From positions 1 through 51,077 of the forward strand of contig JAQMWT010000547.1 of assembly GCA_029834535.1 (NCBI GenBank): a DNA stretch of 51,077 nucleotides, in the 5' to 3' direction. The notes beneath the pieces were generated by a model. That model saw nothing but the letters and a program-made list of their open reading frames with translations. It ran no database searches and was not told the DNA's origin. A program made the translations under genes and the position numbers. The stretch comes from Chrysophaeum taylorii. Its lineage: Eukaryota > Sar > Pelagophyceae > Pelagomonadales > Pelagomonadaceae. Shown in pieces: positions 8,558 to 18,035 of the stretch (position 1 is the first letter of the stretch; each line of letters opens with the position of its first letter).

Positions 8558-9710
8558 CAGCGTTGTGCATTTACTCAAACGTTAGTAAAAAATATTACGA
8601 AATTTCTTTACTTTACCTATTTTCCTTTACTTTACCATTACTTTACAATCGTTTCAAAATGATGTTAAAGTAATTCTGTTACGTTACAATTGTATCACCC
8701 ACCCATGTCGAGTCGAATTGAGCGACGTCGCGGGGTCTTGTAGACGATGTCTGCGTTACGGACCCCGCATGCGACGGCCAGGCCGGCCGAAGCGGAGCAG
8801 TCGCCTCCGATGGCATGCCACAACGTGGAGAATGAGATCGAGGGTGGTTCTGCGACGGTGAGGAGGAGGACGGCAACGCCTTCATGCGACTGCGCCGGCG
8901 TCGGACTCAGATGACGATGACGACAACGAGCCCGACTTCTGGGCTGAAGCCATTCCTCAGCCCGAAGAGCAGCAGCAACCTGATTAATCGGAGGAGGCGA
9001 TGCCTGACTTCAAGGTGGAGTTCGAACGCATCTTCATGAAGCGGGTCCAGTACGCTCGCACCATCGAGTGGCTCAAGGAATTTCCTGACGACCTCTCGGA
9101 TTCATCCGACGCCTCCAGGATCCCAAGCTCTTGGACATGATGTTGCTCAACGTCGGCAAGCTCTACACGCGGATAGAAGGCAACCAGGTGTGCGGCTACC
9201 TTCCAGACATCGCATGAGGCTCGAACGGCAATATCGGCGCGCTGCCTGCTGAGAGCTTCTGCGAGCGCATCATCTCCGCTGCCAACATTGTCATGACTGA
9301 GGGCAACACCCTCCTGAGCGACGAGGAGCTTGTGATGCTAGTGAGACTGCGCATGAACAAGGAGTTTATTAAGTGGGCTCGAGACAAGTACGGCCACATC
9401 CTCAAGAAGTTCGAGTGCAAGTCCGAGATCATTCCCCTGCAAAGGAGAGGAGACGATTAAGCACGACGATTAACCATTAAAAGCAAGCGAGTCCGCTCAT
9501 CACATCGGTGCGTAGTGCTCCGTCCCTGGACGAGGTTGGGGCCAGAACGGAAATACGGCAAAATTAAATTTTCAGAGCAGTCTTTACCTTTACTTTACGC
9601 GGCATCCGCCTGTAATGCTCGACTTTTACTTTACGAATTACTTTTCTCAAAAGGTGTGGTAAGTAATGCTGGTTACATTACTAAACTCATTTAGTAAATG
9701 AACAACGCTG
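8558..9710 (+). mobile_element. Internally deleted hAT element, copy 1
   Basis: The left end CAGCGTTGTGCATTTACT and the right end (read inward CAGCGTTGTTCATTTACT) form terminal inverted repeats. Subterminal regions are rich in TACTTTAC-type motifs, as in hAT elements (CAGnGnTG ends). The inside holds only the C-terminal part of the transposase, so the copy is non-autonomous at about 1.15 kb. The flanking 8-mers CTACCTTA and AAAATTTT do not match, so no own target duplication is visible. A second copy lies inverted at 10970-12072. Confidence 0.85.
9131..9472 (+). pseudogene. hAT transposase C-terminal dimerisation domain, copy 1 (broken)
   Basis: The translation follows MMLLNVGKLYTRIEGNQVCG, then IGALPAESFCERIISAANIV and LLSDEELVMLV, which is the hAT C-terminal dimerisation pattern (family: SERxFSxAG...L...LVFL). 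A stop (TGA) interrupts at about 9217 where copy 2 has CGA, consistent with a CpG transition. Frameshifts precede the C-terminus. No DDE catalytic region is present. Confidence 0.8.
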
Positions 9711-9849
9711 AAAATTTTGGGACCAAGTGAAATTACCGGCCTGCACTTGTGGCAATGTAATTTCAAAATCTCTGATCTAGTGGTTGCATGATTGTCATAC
9801 ATTTTGTTGCTATGATTGATACGGCCCCACCTGACGCATCACACGCGGG

Positions 9850-10572
9850 ATGTTTGAACCTCTCAAGGTTGAGGAGGCAGCGGCGGCGGCGACGACGTCG
9901 GGGTGCCCGATCAAGTATGGGTGGTGTGAGTGCGGCATGCTGCAGTGCGGGAGGCCGTACCACCCGCGGATTCCGGGGACAAGCCTGAGGGGGGAGTGCC
10001 TCCACGAGAAGTACTACTTGCACAACAGTTACAGTCCGATCAAGGCGACGTGTCCCGAGTTGGGCGCGGTCTCCTCCGGCGAGAACGTCCGGCTGCTCCT
10101 GAATCCGGCCGATTGCGTGCGTGGCGCGGCGCCCATTTGGGAGCGGTGCACGATAGTCAATTGTTCCTTCGACGGCAAACTCGAGAGCTGTGGCCTCGTA
10201 ATGTCGCTCAACGTTCAGCTTCGGCCTCGAAACCGCGGAAAAGAGCGCCGTCTCCACCTCTCGCTCTGGGAGCCAGGCATCACCAAGGCCGATCCGCACG
10301 CCTACGCGGCGATCGACGCCCAACGTCCCGTTATTGCGATCGACTTTGAGACGCGCCCTAATTGGCAACTCGAGCCCAAACACCCACCGCCGGCACCCCG
10401 ATTTCCTCTCTCCATCGTGCCGCCCCCGACCGCCTTTACTCCGGGGTTTCACCCCCACTTCGTGGACGCTATACACACTCCCCCACATTCCGCATGGTCT
10501 CTCATTCCGCTCCCATCGGACTCCAGTGAACCCTCCTCCTCCCCACACTTCAACCCACACACACTCTGGTGA
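9850..10572 (+). CDS. Cysteine-rich hypothetical protein
   Basis: 240 residues from ATG 9850. The N-terminal half has regularly placed cysteines (CPIKYGWCECGMLQCGRPYH, GECLHEKYY, ATCPEL, NPADC, ERCTIVNC, ESCGL), suggesting a disulphide or metal-binding fold. The C-terminal third is proline-rich. No family is recognised, and no signal peptide or membrane segment is evident. The composition is host-like and GC-rich. The gene lies between the two inverted hAT copies. A minus-strand frame covers the same stretch, but the plus frame has the ATG and the more natural composition. Confidence 0.5.
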   Translation: MFEPLKVEEAAAAATTSGCPIKYGWCECGMLQCGRPYHPRIPGTSLRGECLHEKYYLHNSYSPIKATCPELGAVSSGENVRLLLNPADCVRGAAPIWERCTIVNCSFDGKLESCGLVMSLNVQLRPRNRGKERRLHLSLWEPGITKADPHAYAAIDAQRPVIAIDFETRPNWQLEPKHPPPAPRFPLSIVPPPTAFTPGFHPHFVDAIHTPPHSAWSLIPLPSDSSEPSSSPHFNPHTLW

Positions 10573-10969
10573 CTGACTATAAATGCGTAGGACACCGCCT
10601 CATATTCGTTGGTGACTTGCGTTGCTCCCTAAGGGCGCCTGGCAAACGCACACTGTCGCACTGTGGTTGGAGCCAGAACCCTCGCACTTCGGCCACTAGA
10701 CATCCTTCTGACGGAGTCTCGACGCGCGGGGCACCGTCCACTCCTGCCCCATGTGGGTTTGTTTGTTTGTTTGTTTGTGAGTGACAGGCCCTCACTCCCT
10801 CGCGCCTATTGGGAGGCGCATACCACCGCATACCACGCTGTCGCCCCAACTCGTGAGGTTTTGCTGATTTCGGGAACTTGGTATGGTCTTGTTTACCCTC
10901 TCGTGTTGCCGTAGTTTCGCAACATTCGCAGAAGTTAGAGATATACTTGTACAAAGTGGATGTAAAACC
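10573..10969 (+). other. Intergenic stretch with a short (TTTG)n tract
   Basis: No gene is supported. It holds a (GTTT)5 tract near 10755-10777 and GC-rich unique sequence. Confidence 0.6.
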
Positions 10970-12072
10970 CAGCGTTGTGCATTTACTAAATCAGTTTAGT
11001 AATGTAACGAGTATTACTTACCACACCTTTTGAGTAAAGTAATTCGTAAAGTAAAAGTCGAGCACTACAGCCTGCTCGGCCTGAAAATTTAATTTTGCCG
11101 TATTTCTATTCTGGCCCCAGCCTCGTGCAGAGACGGAGCACAACGCAACGATGTGATGAGCGGACTCGCTTGCTTTTAATGGTTAATCGTCGTGCTTAAT
11201 CGTCTCGTCTCCTTTGTTTTCTTCAAGGGGAATGATCTCGGACTTGCACTCGAACTTCTTGAGGATGTGGCCGTACTTGTCTCGAGCCCACTTAATAAAC
11301 TCCTTGTTCATGCGCAGGCTCACTAGCATCACAAGCTTTTCGTCGCTCAGGAGGGTGTTGCCCTCAGTCATGACGATGTTGGCAGCTGAGATGATGCGCT
11401 CGCAGAAGCTCTCAGCAGGCAGCGCGCCGATATTGCCGTTCGAGCCTCGTGCGATGTCTGGAAGGTAGCCGCACACCTGGTTGCCTTCTATTCGCGTGTA
11501 GAGCTTGCCGACGTTGAGCAACATCATGTCCAAGAGCTTGGGATCCTGGAGGCGTCTGAGGAATCCGAGAGGTCGTCAGGAAATTCCTTGAGCCACTCGA
11601 TGGTGCGAGCGTACTGGACCCGCTTCATGAAGATGCGTTCGAACTCCACCTTGAAGTCCGGCATCGCCTCCTCCGATTAATCAGGTTGCTGCTGCTCTTC
11701 GGGCTGAGGAATGGCTTCAGCCCAGAAGTCGGGCTCGTTGTCGTCATCGTCATCTGAGTCGGACGCCGGCGCAGTCGCATGAAGGCGTTGCCGTACTCCT
11801 CCCCACCGTCGTCATTAGTACCACCCTCGATCTCATCCTCCACGTTATGGCATGCCATCGGAGGCGACTGCTCCGCTTCGGCCGGCCTGGCCGTCGCATT
11901 CGGGGTCCGTAACGCGGACATCGTCTACAGACCACGCCACGTAGTAATGTAAAAAACTTACTTTACCATCATTTTGAAAAGACTGTAAAGTTACGGTAAA
12001 GTAAAGTAAATAGGTAAAGTAAAAGAATTTCGTAATATTTTTTACTAACGTGTGAGTAAATGCACATCGCTG
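10970..12072 (-). mobile_element. Internally deleted hAT element, copy 2 (inverted relative to copy 1)
   Basis: It has the same CAGCGTTGTGCATTTACT and CAGCGATGTGCATTTACT-type ends and the same TACTTTAC-rich subterminal DNA as copy 1, in opposite orientation. The right outside 8-mer is AAAATTTT (12073-12080), identical to the outside 8-mer of copy 1 at 9711-9718. The left outside 8-mer is GTAAAACC. The transposase remnant is better preserved than in copy 1. Confidence 0.85.
11183..11527 (-). pseudogene. hAT transposase C-terminal dimerisation domain, copy 2
   Basis: A 114-residue open frame from ATG 11527. Residues about 33-78 read ALPAESFCERIISAANIV, LLSDEKLVMLVSLRMN: the C-terminal dimerisation domain of hAT transposases. 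The zinc-finger and RNase-H-like catalytic parts are missing, so it cannot transpose itself. Broken upstream coding sequence (LDMMLLN region, then KVEFERIFMKRVQYA) continues toward 11680. Confidence 0.8.
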
Positions 12073-12229
12073 AAAATTTTAAAAGCCTTCCGTACAGCGC
12101 TCACTTCGACCCGGTCCCTCGCAAACACTCGTCATTCTAATACGTATCTAAGCGTGCTCCGCCTCTTCGTTCTCGGCCCAACACGCATGAGTCGGTGCTG
12201 CGGCCATGGGCTCTGCGCTCGACGACTCT

Positions 12230-12955
12230 GTAGCGGGAGAGAGGGCGGCTTCCCGGGGATCTCGCGGTAGATGATATTGCGCCTGTAGTCGCCGGTGGCG
12301 TTGTCGGTATTGCGCAGCACATGAAGGGAAGGCTGGGGTCGTCGACCCAGAAGACGATGTCCTCTGGCGTGCCGACTCGGCTAAGAGTCATGTAGAGATG
12401 GCCGTGGCTGAAGACGGGCTTGGGCAAGAGGACGCCGACCTCGCGGAGCGTCTAGCCCAGAGCTCGTGTCGATCGTCGCGGCGAAAGCGGGCCGCCAAGG
12501 AAACTGGAGTCGGCACAGCTCGAAGGGAAGCTCGTCCTGCTTCGCGGTGGGGGTGCCGCGCGGGACCTTGAGGGATTTTTTCTCCGTTTACCCAATAGGC
12601 GAGTTGGAGGAGCCTCGGCTAGACGATACGATCGATGATGTATGGGGTGCAGTATGGGGTGCAGTGACCGTGAGACGGGTCGAGATTGCGAAGACTCTAA
12701 GCTCGCGCTCAAAGTCGGCGTGCCGTTGGTTGTAAGGGAGTTGAGAAACTCGATTGGAAAGAGCGAGGCCTCGTCTTCTGACCCAACCTCGTCGGCCGAA
12801 AAGAACTCTGTCGCCTCGTCTCCGGAAATGGCCCAGATATGCGCGCGTAGTAGAAGAATCGACAACATCGTTTCGGCGGGGCGCGATAATGGCGCGCTGG
12901 ATGAGCCACCGCGGGTCGTGAAAATTGTCTGGGAGGTCGCCGTAGACAGCTCGAA
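12230..12955 (-). pseudogene. Decayed Helitron helicase C-terminal fragment, copy 2
   Basis: On the minus strand the order is FHDPRWLIQRAI, RRNDVV, GDEATEFFSADEVGSEDEAS, FPIEFLNSLTTNG, FPWRPAFAATI, then GRRPLAQARL and LYMTLSRVGTPEDIVFWVDD across frames. It is fuller than copies 1 and 3, keeping the FPWRPAFAATI block. Family knowledge: these are helicase blocks near motifs IV-VI of Helitron RepHel. Multiple frameshifts make it non-functional. It lacks the GTGAACTTACTGG minisatellite. LINE-1 inserted next to it. Confidence 0.75.
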
Positions 12956-13011
12956 CCTCAGGTCCGGCTCGCGCGAAAATCTGAGCCTAAGCCCTGCTTT
13001 GTGGATAGATA

Positions 13012-16000
13012 TGCCCTTACCCTTGCGATCGTTAACCTTATGGTTGCGATGGAGGACGGCGCCTAATACGCTTGCTCCCTGCGGCGGCCCCGGCCGTCCC
13101 GGAGTGAGACGGTGCCTGCCCGCCTCCCGGGCTGGCCGGTTAGCACCCGGAAAGTCTGCGCTGGGATGGGGTTCGCTCGGTTGGGTAGAACGCGACGGAC
13201 GGGTCGATTATTCGTGGACCAAAACGTTCGCGGTCTGCGACGCGACGAGAAGAAGGAAGAGTTGTTCGCATCTTTACGGCGGCGGGACATCTTCGCGGCC
13301 ACGTTGCAGGAGACGTGGCTCACCGGCAACGAGTCGCTCGAGCGACACGGCTACGTCGCTGTTTGTTCCGGTTTGGCAGCCTCCGAGCAGTCTTCCCGCG
13401 GCAGCCAGGGTGTGGCCGTGGTGCTGTCCCCTGCGGCGCAACAGGCGTGGCACGCGAGCGGCAGCACCGTTATCCGCGCATCTGCGCGAGTTATTGCGCT
13501 GCGACTCGATGTCCAGGACGATGACGATCGAGACCTCGGCCTCTTCGTCATGAGCGCTTACGCTCCAGTCGGAACCGCGCCTGACGAGAAGTGGGACGCG
13601 TTCTTCGACGACATTGACCTTGCGCTTCAAGCGCGACGGCCGGACGACATCCTCGTCCTGGGGATGGACGGGAACGCGGCTCTCGGCGTGCGCTCCAAGT
13701 ACGTCGTAGACGGGCCCTGTGGGCCCTACGGGGCGCCTTACGTCAACAACGCTGGCCGCCGTCTCCACACGTTCCTCGCAACACGGCGTCTGGCGTCGGT
13801 CGGCACGTTCTTCCGCAAGCGCGCCTACGCGTCGTGGCTGCACCCGCGCTCCTGGAAAACGTACCAGCTCGATCACATGATCTCACGGCGGCGCGACGTG
13901 CACCGGTTCGCTGATGTGGGTTTGACCAGCAGCCTCGTGGACTCGAACCACCGCGCTCTCAAGTGCATCCTGCGCGTCAAAGTCGTCAAAGTCCGCCTCG
14001 CACGGCCTCCTGGCACACGGCCCTCTCTGGCGCGCCTCGACTACGCTCCCTTGCGCTCTGAAAGCACGCGCTTCGGATTCCGGCGCCGGTGGTGCTCGAA
14101 AGTGCTCGACATCTTCGGCTTGGGCCGTGGGTCACATGACAACGCGACCGACGACGCACCGACCGACGCCACGGACGAGATACCCGACGCCGACCAGGCC
14201 GACGCCGACCAGGGCTCGCCGTCCTCGCCGTACTCCCGCCTTGCGCGGGCGGCGGCCTCGGCCTCGGCCTCTGACGCCTTACTGCCGAAGACCCGACGCC
14301 TCCGACCCGGATGGTTTGAGGACGCGGCGGAAGAGCTCCAGCCTCTGATCGAGCGACGCAACTCCCTCCACGCGTTTGTGCTCTCGCTCGGTGCCCGGCG
14401 CCGTCTTCGCTCGGCGTCCACGATCCTCGACGACCTTCGTGCGATCAAGTCGCGGCTCGCGAAGGCCGTAGCACGGGCGAAAGGGCGATGGATTACTCGT
14501 CTGTGTGCCGGACTCAACGCGGGAAGCGAGTCGCTCGGCGGCACCTCGAAATACTGGAATACGGTCGGACGGCTCCGACGCGGTCTCACGAAGACCACAT
14601 TGGCTAGGCAGGTGCAGATGATGAAGGCCGACGGTAGCAGGTGCTCGTCGCCACAGGAGAACGCCGACGTGTTCAAGGCGCACTTCAAGCAGCTCTACAG
14701 TCGACAAGCTCGCTACGACCCCACCGTGATCAACGACGTTGACCAGTTGCCGATCCGTCCGGAACTCGGGGAACCACCGATGCAGGAGGAGATAAAACGG
14801 GCCGTTGGTCAGCTGAACTGCACCGCACCCGGCGAATCGGGCCTGCGCGCGGAGGTCTGGAAGGCGCTCGCCACCGACGCTCGCACGCTCCCGCTGTTGG
14901 AGCGTGTAGTCCTCGAGTTCTGGGAGTCCGAAGTCCAGCCGGCCGAGTGGGACGCAGGCCTCCTCGGGATTCTCCCCAAGAAGGGGGACCTCTCCCTGCC
15001 GGGCAACTACCGCGGGATCATGATGCTCGAGGTCGCGCAGAAGATCGTTTCGAACATCGTCCGTGCGCGACTCAACGTCATCTGCGAGGCCCTCGATCAC
15101 GAGTCCCAATGTGGCTTCCGACCCGAGCGCGGTACGTCCGACGCCACCTTCTCGCTCAAGCTTCTGAAGAAGCGGCGTGAGCACGGTCAGGACTCGTGGG
15201 TACTGTTCATCGATTTCGTTAAGGCGTTCGACCGCGTCCCGCGAGAGCTTCTCTGCGAGGTGCTCCTGAAGTTCGGCGTCCCGCCGAAGCTCGTCGAAGT
15301 CATCAAGGGCCTCCACCGAATCCAGGTCCACTTCTCGGTCAGCGGTGTCGTCGCCTCGGTTGACTCGATCATCGGCGTCAAGCAGGGCGACGTCCTGGGC
15401 CCCGTCCTGTTCGTGCTGTTCATGGCGGCAGTGACGACGTCGTTTCGACGACGCCATGGCCGCACCCCGTGTGTCTACCGTACGCGGAAAGACTTTCAGA
15501 TGACGAACCGGGGTTGGTCCACTCGCGGCGACGAGTTTCCCTTCGATGAATCGGCGTACGCCGACGACGTTGCCTTTCTCTTCTGGGACCGCCACATCGC
15601 CGCCAGCGAGACACCGCGCCTCATCGAACACTGCGACGCCTGGGGCATGGAGGTGCATTGCGGCAACCGACACACGAAAGCGGCGTCCAAAACGGAGATG
15701 CTCTTCGTCGCTCGCCCGGCACACCTGTACGGCGACCCAAAGTCGTTCGACGACACGAACCTCTCGGACATCGAGCTCGGGCGCGGCCGCTTCATACCGG
15801 TCGTCGACCAGTTTAAGTACCTCGGCTCGGTCCTCTCGCGCGACTGCCGCGACGACTCAGACGTCGACGAGCGGATCAAGAAGGCGTCTCAGGCCTTCGG
15901 TGCCTTGCGGGACTGCATCTTCGCCTCGAAGTCCGTCTCTGCTCGCGCCAAGCGCCTCGTCTATGTCTCGCTCGTCCTGGCCATCCTCCTTCACGGTGCG

Positions 16001-16505
16001 GAATCGTGGTGCCTCACCGAGGTCCTGTTCCGCCGGCTGCGGTGTTTCCACGCGCAGTGCGCCCGCGTCATGTGTCGTGTGACCCGGAAACACACCTGGT
16101 TCCACCACATCTCAACGGAGATCCTGCTGCGGCGCCTCGGCCTCGAGTCCATCGACGTCTACGTCACGCGCCGCCAGCTCCGCTGGGCCGGTCACGTCGC
16201 CCGCATGCCCTTCTCCCGACTCCCTCGCAAGATGCTCTCGTCTTGGGTCCGCTCCAAGCGCCCACCGGGGGCTCCGCAGATGACGAACGGGAGGTCGCTC
16301 GCCAAGGCACTCCGGAAATGCGACATCCCTTTCAACTTGTGGCACGACCTCGCACAAGACCGCGCGCAGTGGCGGTCCGCCATCCTCGCACTTTCATCCC
16401 TCGCCTCTACCCCAACTGTGTGATTTTTGCTCTGTGATCCTGGACCGGCTACTGCCGGCCCAGCCTGGCTCCCATGCCCGGGAGTGGTCCGAAGTTAGTT
16501 AGTTA
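13012..16505 (+). mobile_element. Complete APE-type LINE (LINE-1 family) with target site duplications
   Basis: The target duplication GTGGATAGA(T/C)A lies at 13001-13011 and 16506-16516. The element is 3.5 kb with a 5' UTR of about 150 bp, one ORF and an 80-bp 3' UTR. The 3' UTR has a small hairpin (ACCGGCTACTGCCGGCCC) and ends in GAAGTTAGTTAGTTAG. One ORF, compact size and a short repeat tail are RTE-like traits; the clade is inference. Two shortened derivatives share both ends (21840-22237 and 30685-31057). Confidence 0.9.
13166..16423 (+). CDS. LINE ORF: apurinic endonuclease plus reverse transcriptase
   Basis: 1085 residues from ATG 13166; the frame is open upstream only to a GTG. An APE-type endonuclease occupies about residues 15-270 (LQETWL, VMSAYAPVG, LGMDGNAALG, YQLDHMI, SNHRAL). 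A linker follows. The reverse transcriptase spans about 560-830: NYRGIMMLEVAQK, QCGFRPERGTSDATF, LFIDFVKAFDRVPREL, VKQGDVLGPVLF and YADDVAF (nt 15557-15568). The C-terminal part has FKYLGSVLSRD and RQLRWAGHVARMPFSRLP, common in this class of LINEs. No stop or frameshift is visible, so it may be recently active. It would nick target DNA and prime cDNA from the RNA 3' end. Confidence 0.93.
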   Translation: MGFARLGRTRRTGRLFVDQNVRGLRRDEKKEELFASLRRRDIFAATLQETWLTGNESLERHGYVAVCSGLAASEQSSRGSQGVAVVLSPAAQQAWHASGSTVIRASARVIALRLDVQDDDDRDLGLFVMSAYAPVGTAPDEKWDAFFDDIDLALQARRPDDILVLGMDGNAALGVRSKYVVDGPCGPYGAPYVNNAGRRLHTFLATRRLASVGTFFRKRAYASWLHPRSWKTYQLDHMISRRRDVHRFADVGLTSSLVDSNHRALKCILRVKVVKVRLARPPGTRPSLARLDYAPLRSESTRFGFRRRWCSKVLDIFGLGRGSHDNATDDAPTDATDEIPDADQADADQGSPSSPYSRLARAAASASASDALLPKTRRLRPGWFEDAAEELQPLIERRNSLHAFVLSLGARRRLRSASTILDDLRAIKSRLAKAVARAKGRWITRLCAGLNAGSESLGGTSKYWNTVGRLRRGLTKTTLARQVQMMKADGSRCSSPQENADVFKAHFKQLYSRQARYDPTVINDVDQLPIRPELGEPPMQEEIKRAVGQLNCTAPGESGLRAEVWKALATDARTLPLLERVVLEFWESEVQPAEWDAGLLGILPKKGDLSLPGNYRGIMMLEVAQKIVSNIVRARLNVICEALDHESQCGFRPERGTSDATFSLKLLKKRREHGQDSWVLFIDFVKAFDRVPRELLCEVLLKFGVPPKLVEVIKGLHRIQVHFSVSGVVASVDSIIGVKQGDVLGPVLFVLFMAAVTTSFRRRHGRTPCVYRTRKDFQMTNRGWSTRGDEFPFDESAYADDVAFLFWDRHIAASETPRLIEHCDAWGMEVHCGNRHTKAASKTEMLFVARPAHLYGDPKSFDDTNLSDIELGRGRFIPVVDQFKYLGSVLSRDCRDDSDVDERIKKASQAFGALRDCIFASKSVSARAKRLVYVSLVLAILLHGAESWCLTEVLFRRLRCFHAQCARVMCRVTRKHTWFHHISTEILLRRLGLESIDVYVTRRQLRWAGHVARMPFSRLPRKMLSSWVRSKRPPGAPQMTNGRSLAKALRKCDIPFNLWHDLAQDRAQWRSAILALSSLASTPTV

Positions 16506-16519
16506 GTGGATAGACAGAA

Positions 16520-16605
16520 CCACTCCCTCATACCCCACAAACAAACCCACATCCTTCATGCTCCCCACACACCCCCTTCTTAGCAATCGACATTTATAGA
16601 CAGAA
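16520..16605 (+). repeat. 3' module of the LINE-2 family
   Basis: CCCACAAACAAACCCACATC followed by CCTTCATGCTCC and CGACATTTATAGACAGAACC. It is one of five copies in the window (others near 16845-16920, 17880-17955, 17965-18030 and 19930-20010). Confidence 0.75.
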
Positions 16606-16608
16606 CCA

Positions 16609-16935
16609 CATTAGGCCGGGCTCGCTGCGCCCTCACCGCCCTCACCCATGTCGCCGCCTCGGGGAACCCACCCAGGCCGCCCGATCCCAGCAGGACGTTA
16701 CCCTTCGTCGCACATACGTCCGGCGGCAGCATGCGTACGACCTCTGGGCGGGGCCCGTCCTCTCTTCGCTTGCCCCACGACTCGGCGATGACCCCGACTA
16801 GGTCCCGCATACTTATCTCCGCCCGTCAAGCACATCCCTCCTACCCCACAAAACCACCCACATCCTTCATGCGCCACACACACACACCCCTCTTAGCAGT
16901 CGACCTTTAAAGACAAACAAACATCTGCCGATTAG
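16609..16935 (+). mobile_element. Short 3' fragment of the LINE-2 family
   Basis: It is nearly identical to 19698-20015: the last coding part (ALTALTHVAASGNP), the stop region, the 3' module, then a short (CAAA) tail and CATCTGCCGATTAGCAGTAA. A typical strongly 5'-truncated LINE copy. Confidence 0.75.
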
Positions 16936-16939
16936 CAGT

Positions 16940-17212
16940 AACAAGTGCAGGCCAGTAAGTTCACCTAGTCTCAATCTCTAACCCCAGCAAGTTCACCTGT
17001 TTCTGTTCGTCGCTCTCACCCCCGCCAATCAAGCCGCTTTGATCCGCACACGCCGCTAAGCTTTGAGTTTACTCTAAAAGCCCCAGTAAGTTCACACTTG
17101 GTCTCAGTAAGTTCACCTGGTCACTAAGTTCACCTAGTCCCAATCTCTAACCCCAGTAAGTTCACCTGGATCCAGTAAGTTCACCTGGTCCCAGTAAGTT
17201 AACCTATAGTGC
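16940..17212 (-). repeat. Minisatellite GTGAACTTACTGG, inverted copy
   Basis: The reverse complement of the 2170-2516 array, including the long spacer with CACGCCGCTAAGCTTTGAG (17050-17070). It abuts Helitron fragment copy 3. Confidence 0.85.
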
Positions 17213-17860
17213 GCGTGTAGACGCCGGGAGAGGGCTTATCGGTATTGCGCAGCACGTGTGGGGTAGGGTGGAGTCGTCGACCCAGAAGAGGATATCCTCA
17301 GGGTTGCCGATCGACAGAGAGCCACGTGGAGCTGGACGTGGCAGAATACGGGCTTCGCCAAGAGGACGCCGACCTCGCGGGGCGTCTGGCCCTGGATCTT
17401 GGTGATCGTTTGGCGTCGGCGGGCCTTAAGGGATACAGGTTGGAGGAGCCTCGGTGACAACGACACGATCGATCATGTATCTGGTACCGTTGCAGTGGCC
17501 GTGCGACGTGCGACGGGTCGAGGTTGCGAAGACTTTAAGCTCGCGATCAAAGTCAGCATGCCGTTGGTTGTCAGGGAGTTCAAAACTCGACTCTTGAGAG
17601 CGAGGCGTCGTCTTCCGACCCAACCTAGTCGGCCAAAAAGAACTCCGACGCCTCGTCTCCGGGAAAAAACGGCCGCGGTCATGCGCGCGGCGTTGTCAGC
17701 ATCGACAACATCGTTTCGACGGGGCGTGAGAATGGCGCGCTGAAAGAGCCGCCGCGGGTCGTGGAAACAGTCTGCGAGGTCGCCGTAGACGGCTTGGAGG
17801 ATCAATGCCTCCCTGGCTCGCGGGCCTACATGATCCTTACCCTCAATCGAGGGACAACCC
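17213..17860 (-). pseudogene. Decayed Helitron helicase C-terminal fragment, copy 3
   Basis: On the minus strand: LQAVYGDLADCFHDPRRLFQ, LTPRRNDVVDADN, LNSLTTNG, then TITKIQGQTPREVGVLLAKP and LHVALCRSATLRISS. It has the same deletions as copy 1. Copies 1 and 3 also share their left edge (TCCCTCGATT...AGGGTAAGGATCA), so they are two copies of one roughly 0.9-kb derivative including the minisatellite. Confidence 0.75.
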
Positions 17861-17867
17861 CCAGGCA

Positions 17868-18035
17868 CATCCGTCATACCCCACAAACCCACCCACATCC
17901 TTCATGCTCACCACACACACCCCACTCTTAGCAGTCGACATTTAAAGACAAACGCCATCGTTCCACACAAACCCACCCACATCCTTCATGCCACCCCCCT
18001 CTTAGCAGTCGACATTTAAAGACAAACGCCATCGG
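17868..18035 (+). repeat. Two tandem LINE-2 3' modules
   Basis: Two successive copies of the CCCACCCACATCCTTCATG ... CTCTTAGCAGTCGACATTT module, each ending in AAAGACAAACGCCATCG. They directly precede the LINE-2 coding fragment. Confidence 0.8.

Noticed and set aside
9763..10560. Minus-strand ORF opposite the cysteine-rich gene
   Set aside because: Similar length, but arginine-rich shadow composition, no domain and a less natural start.
8558..12072. Composite hAT transposon carrying the gene at 9850-10572
   Set aside because: The outer flanks CTACCTTA and AAAATTTT do not match, so there is no sign that the pair moved as one unit.
14279..15724. Long minus-strand ORF opposite the LINE ORF
   Set aside because: Shadow of the GC-rich LINE coding frame; the plus strand carries all endonuclease and RT motifs.
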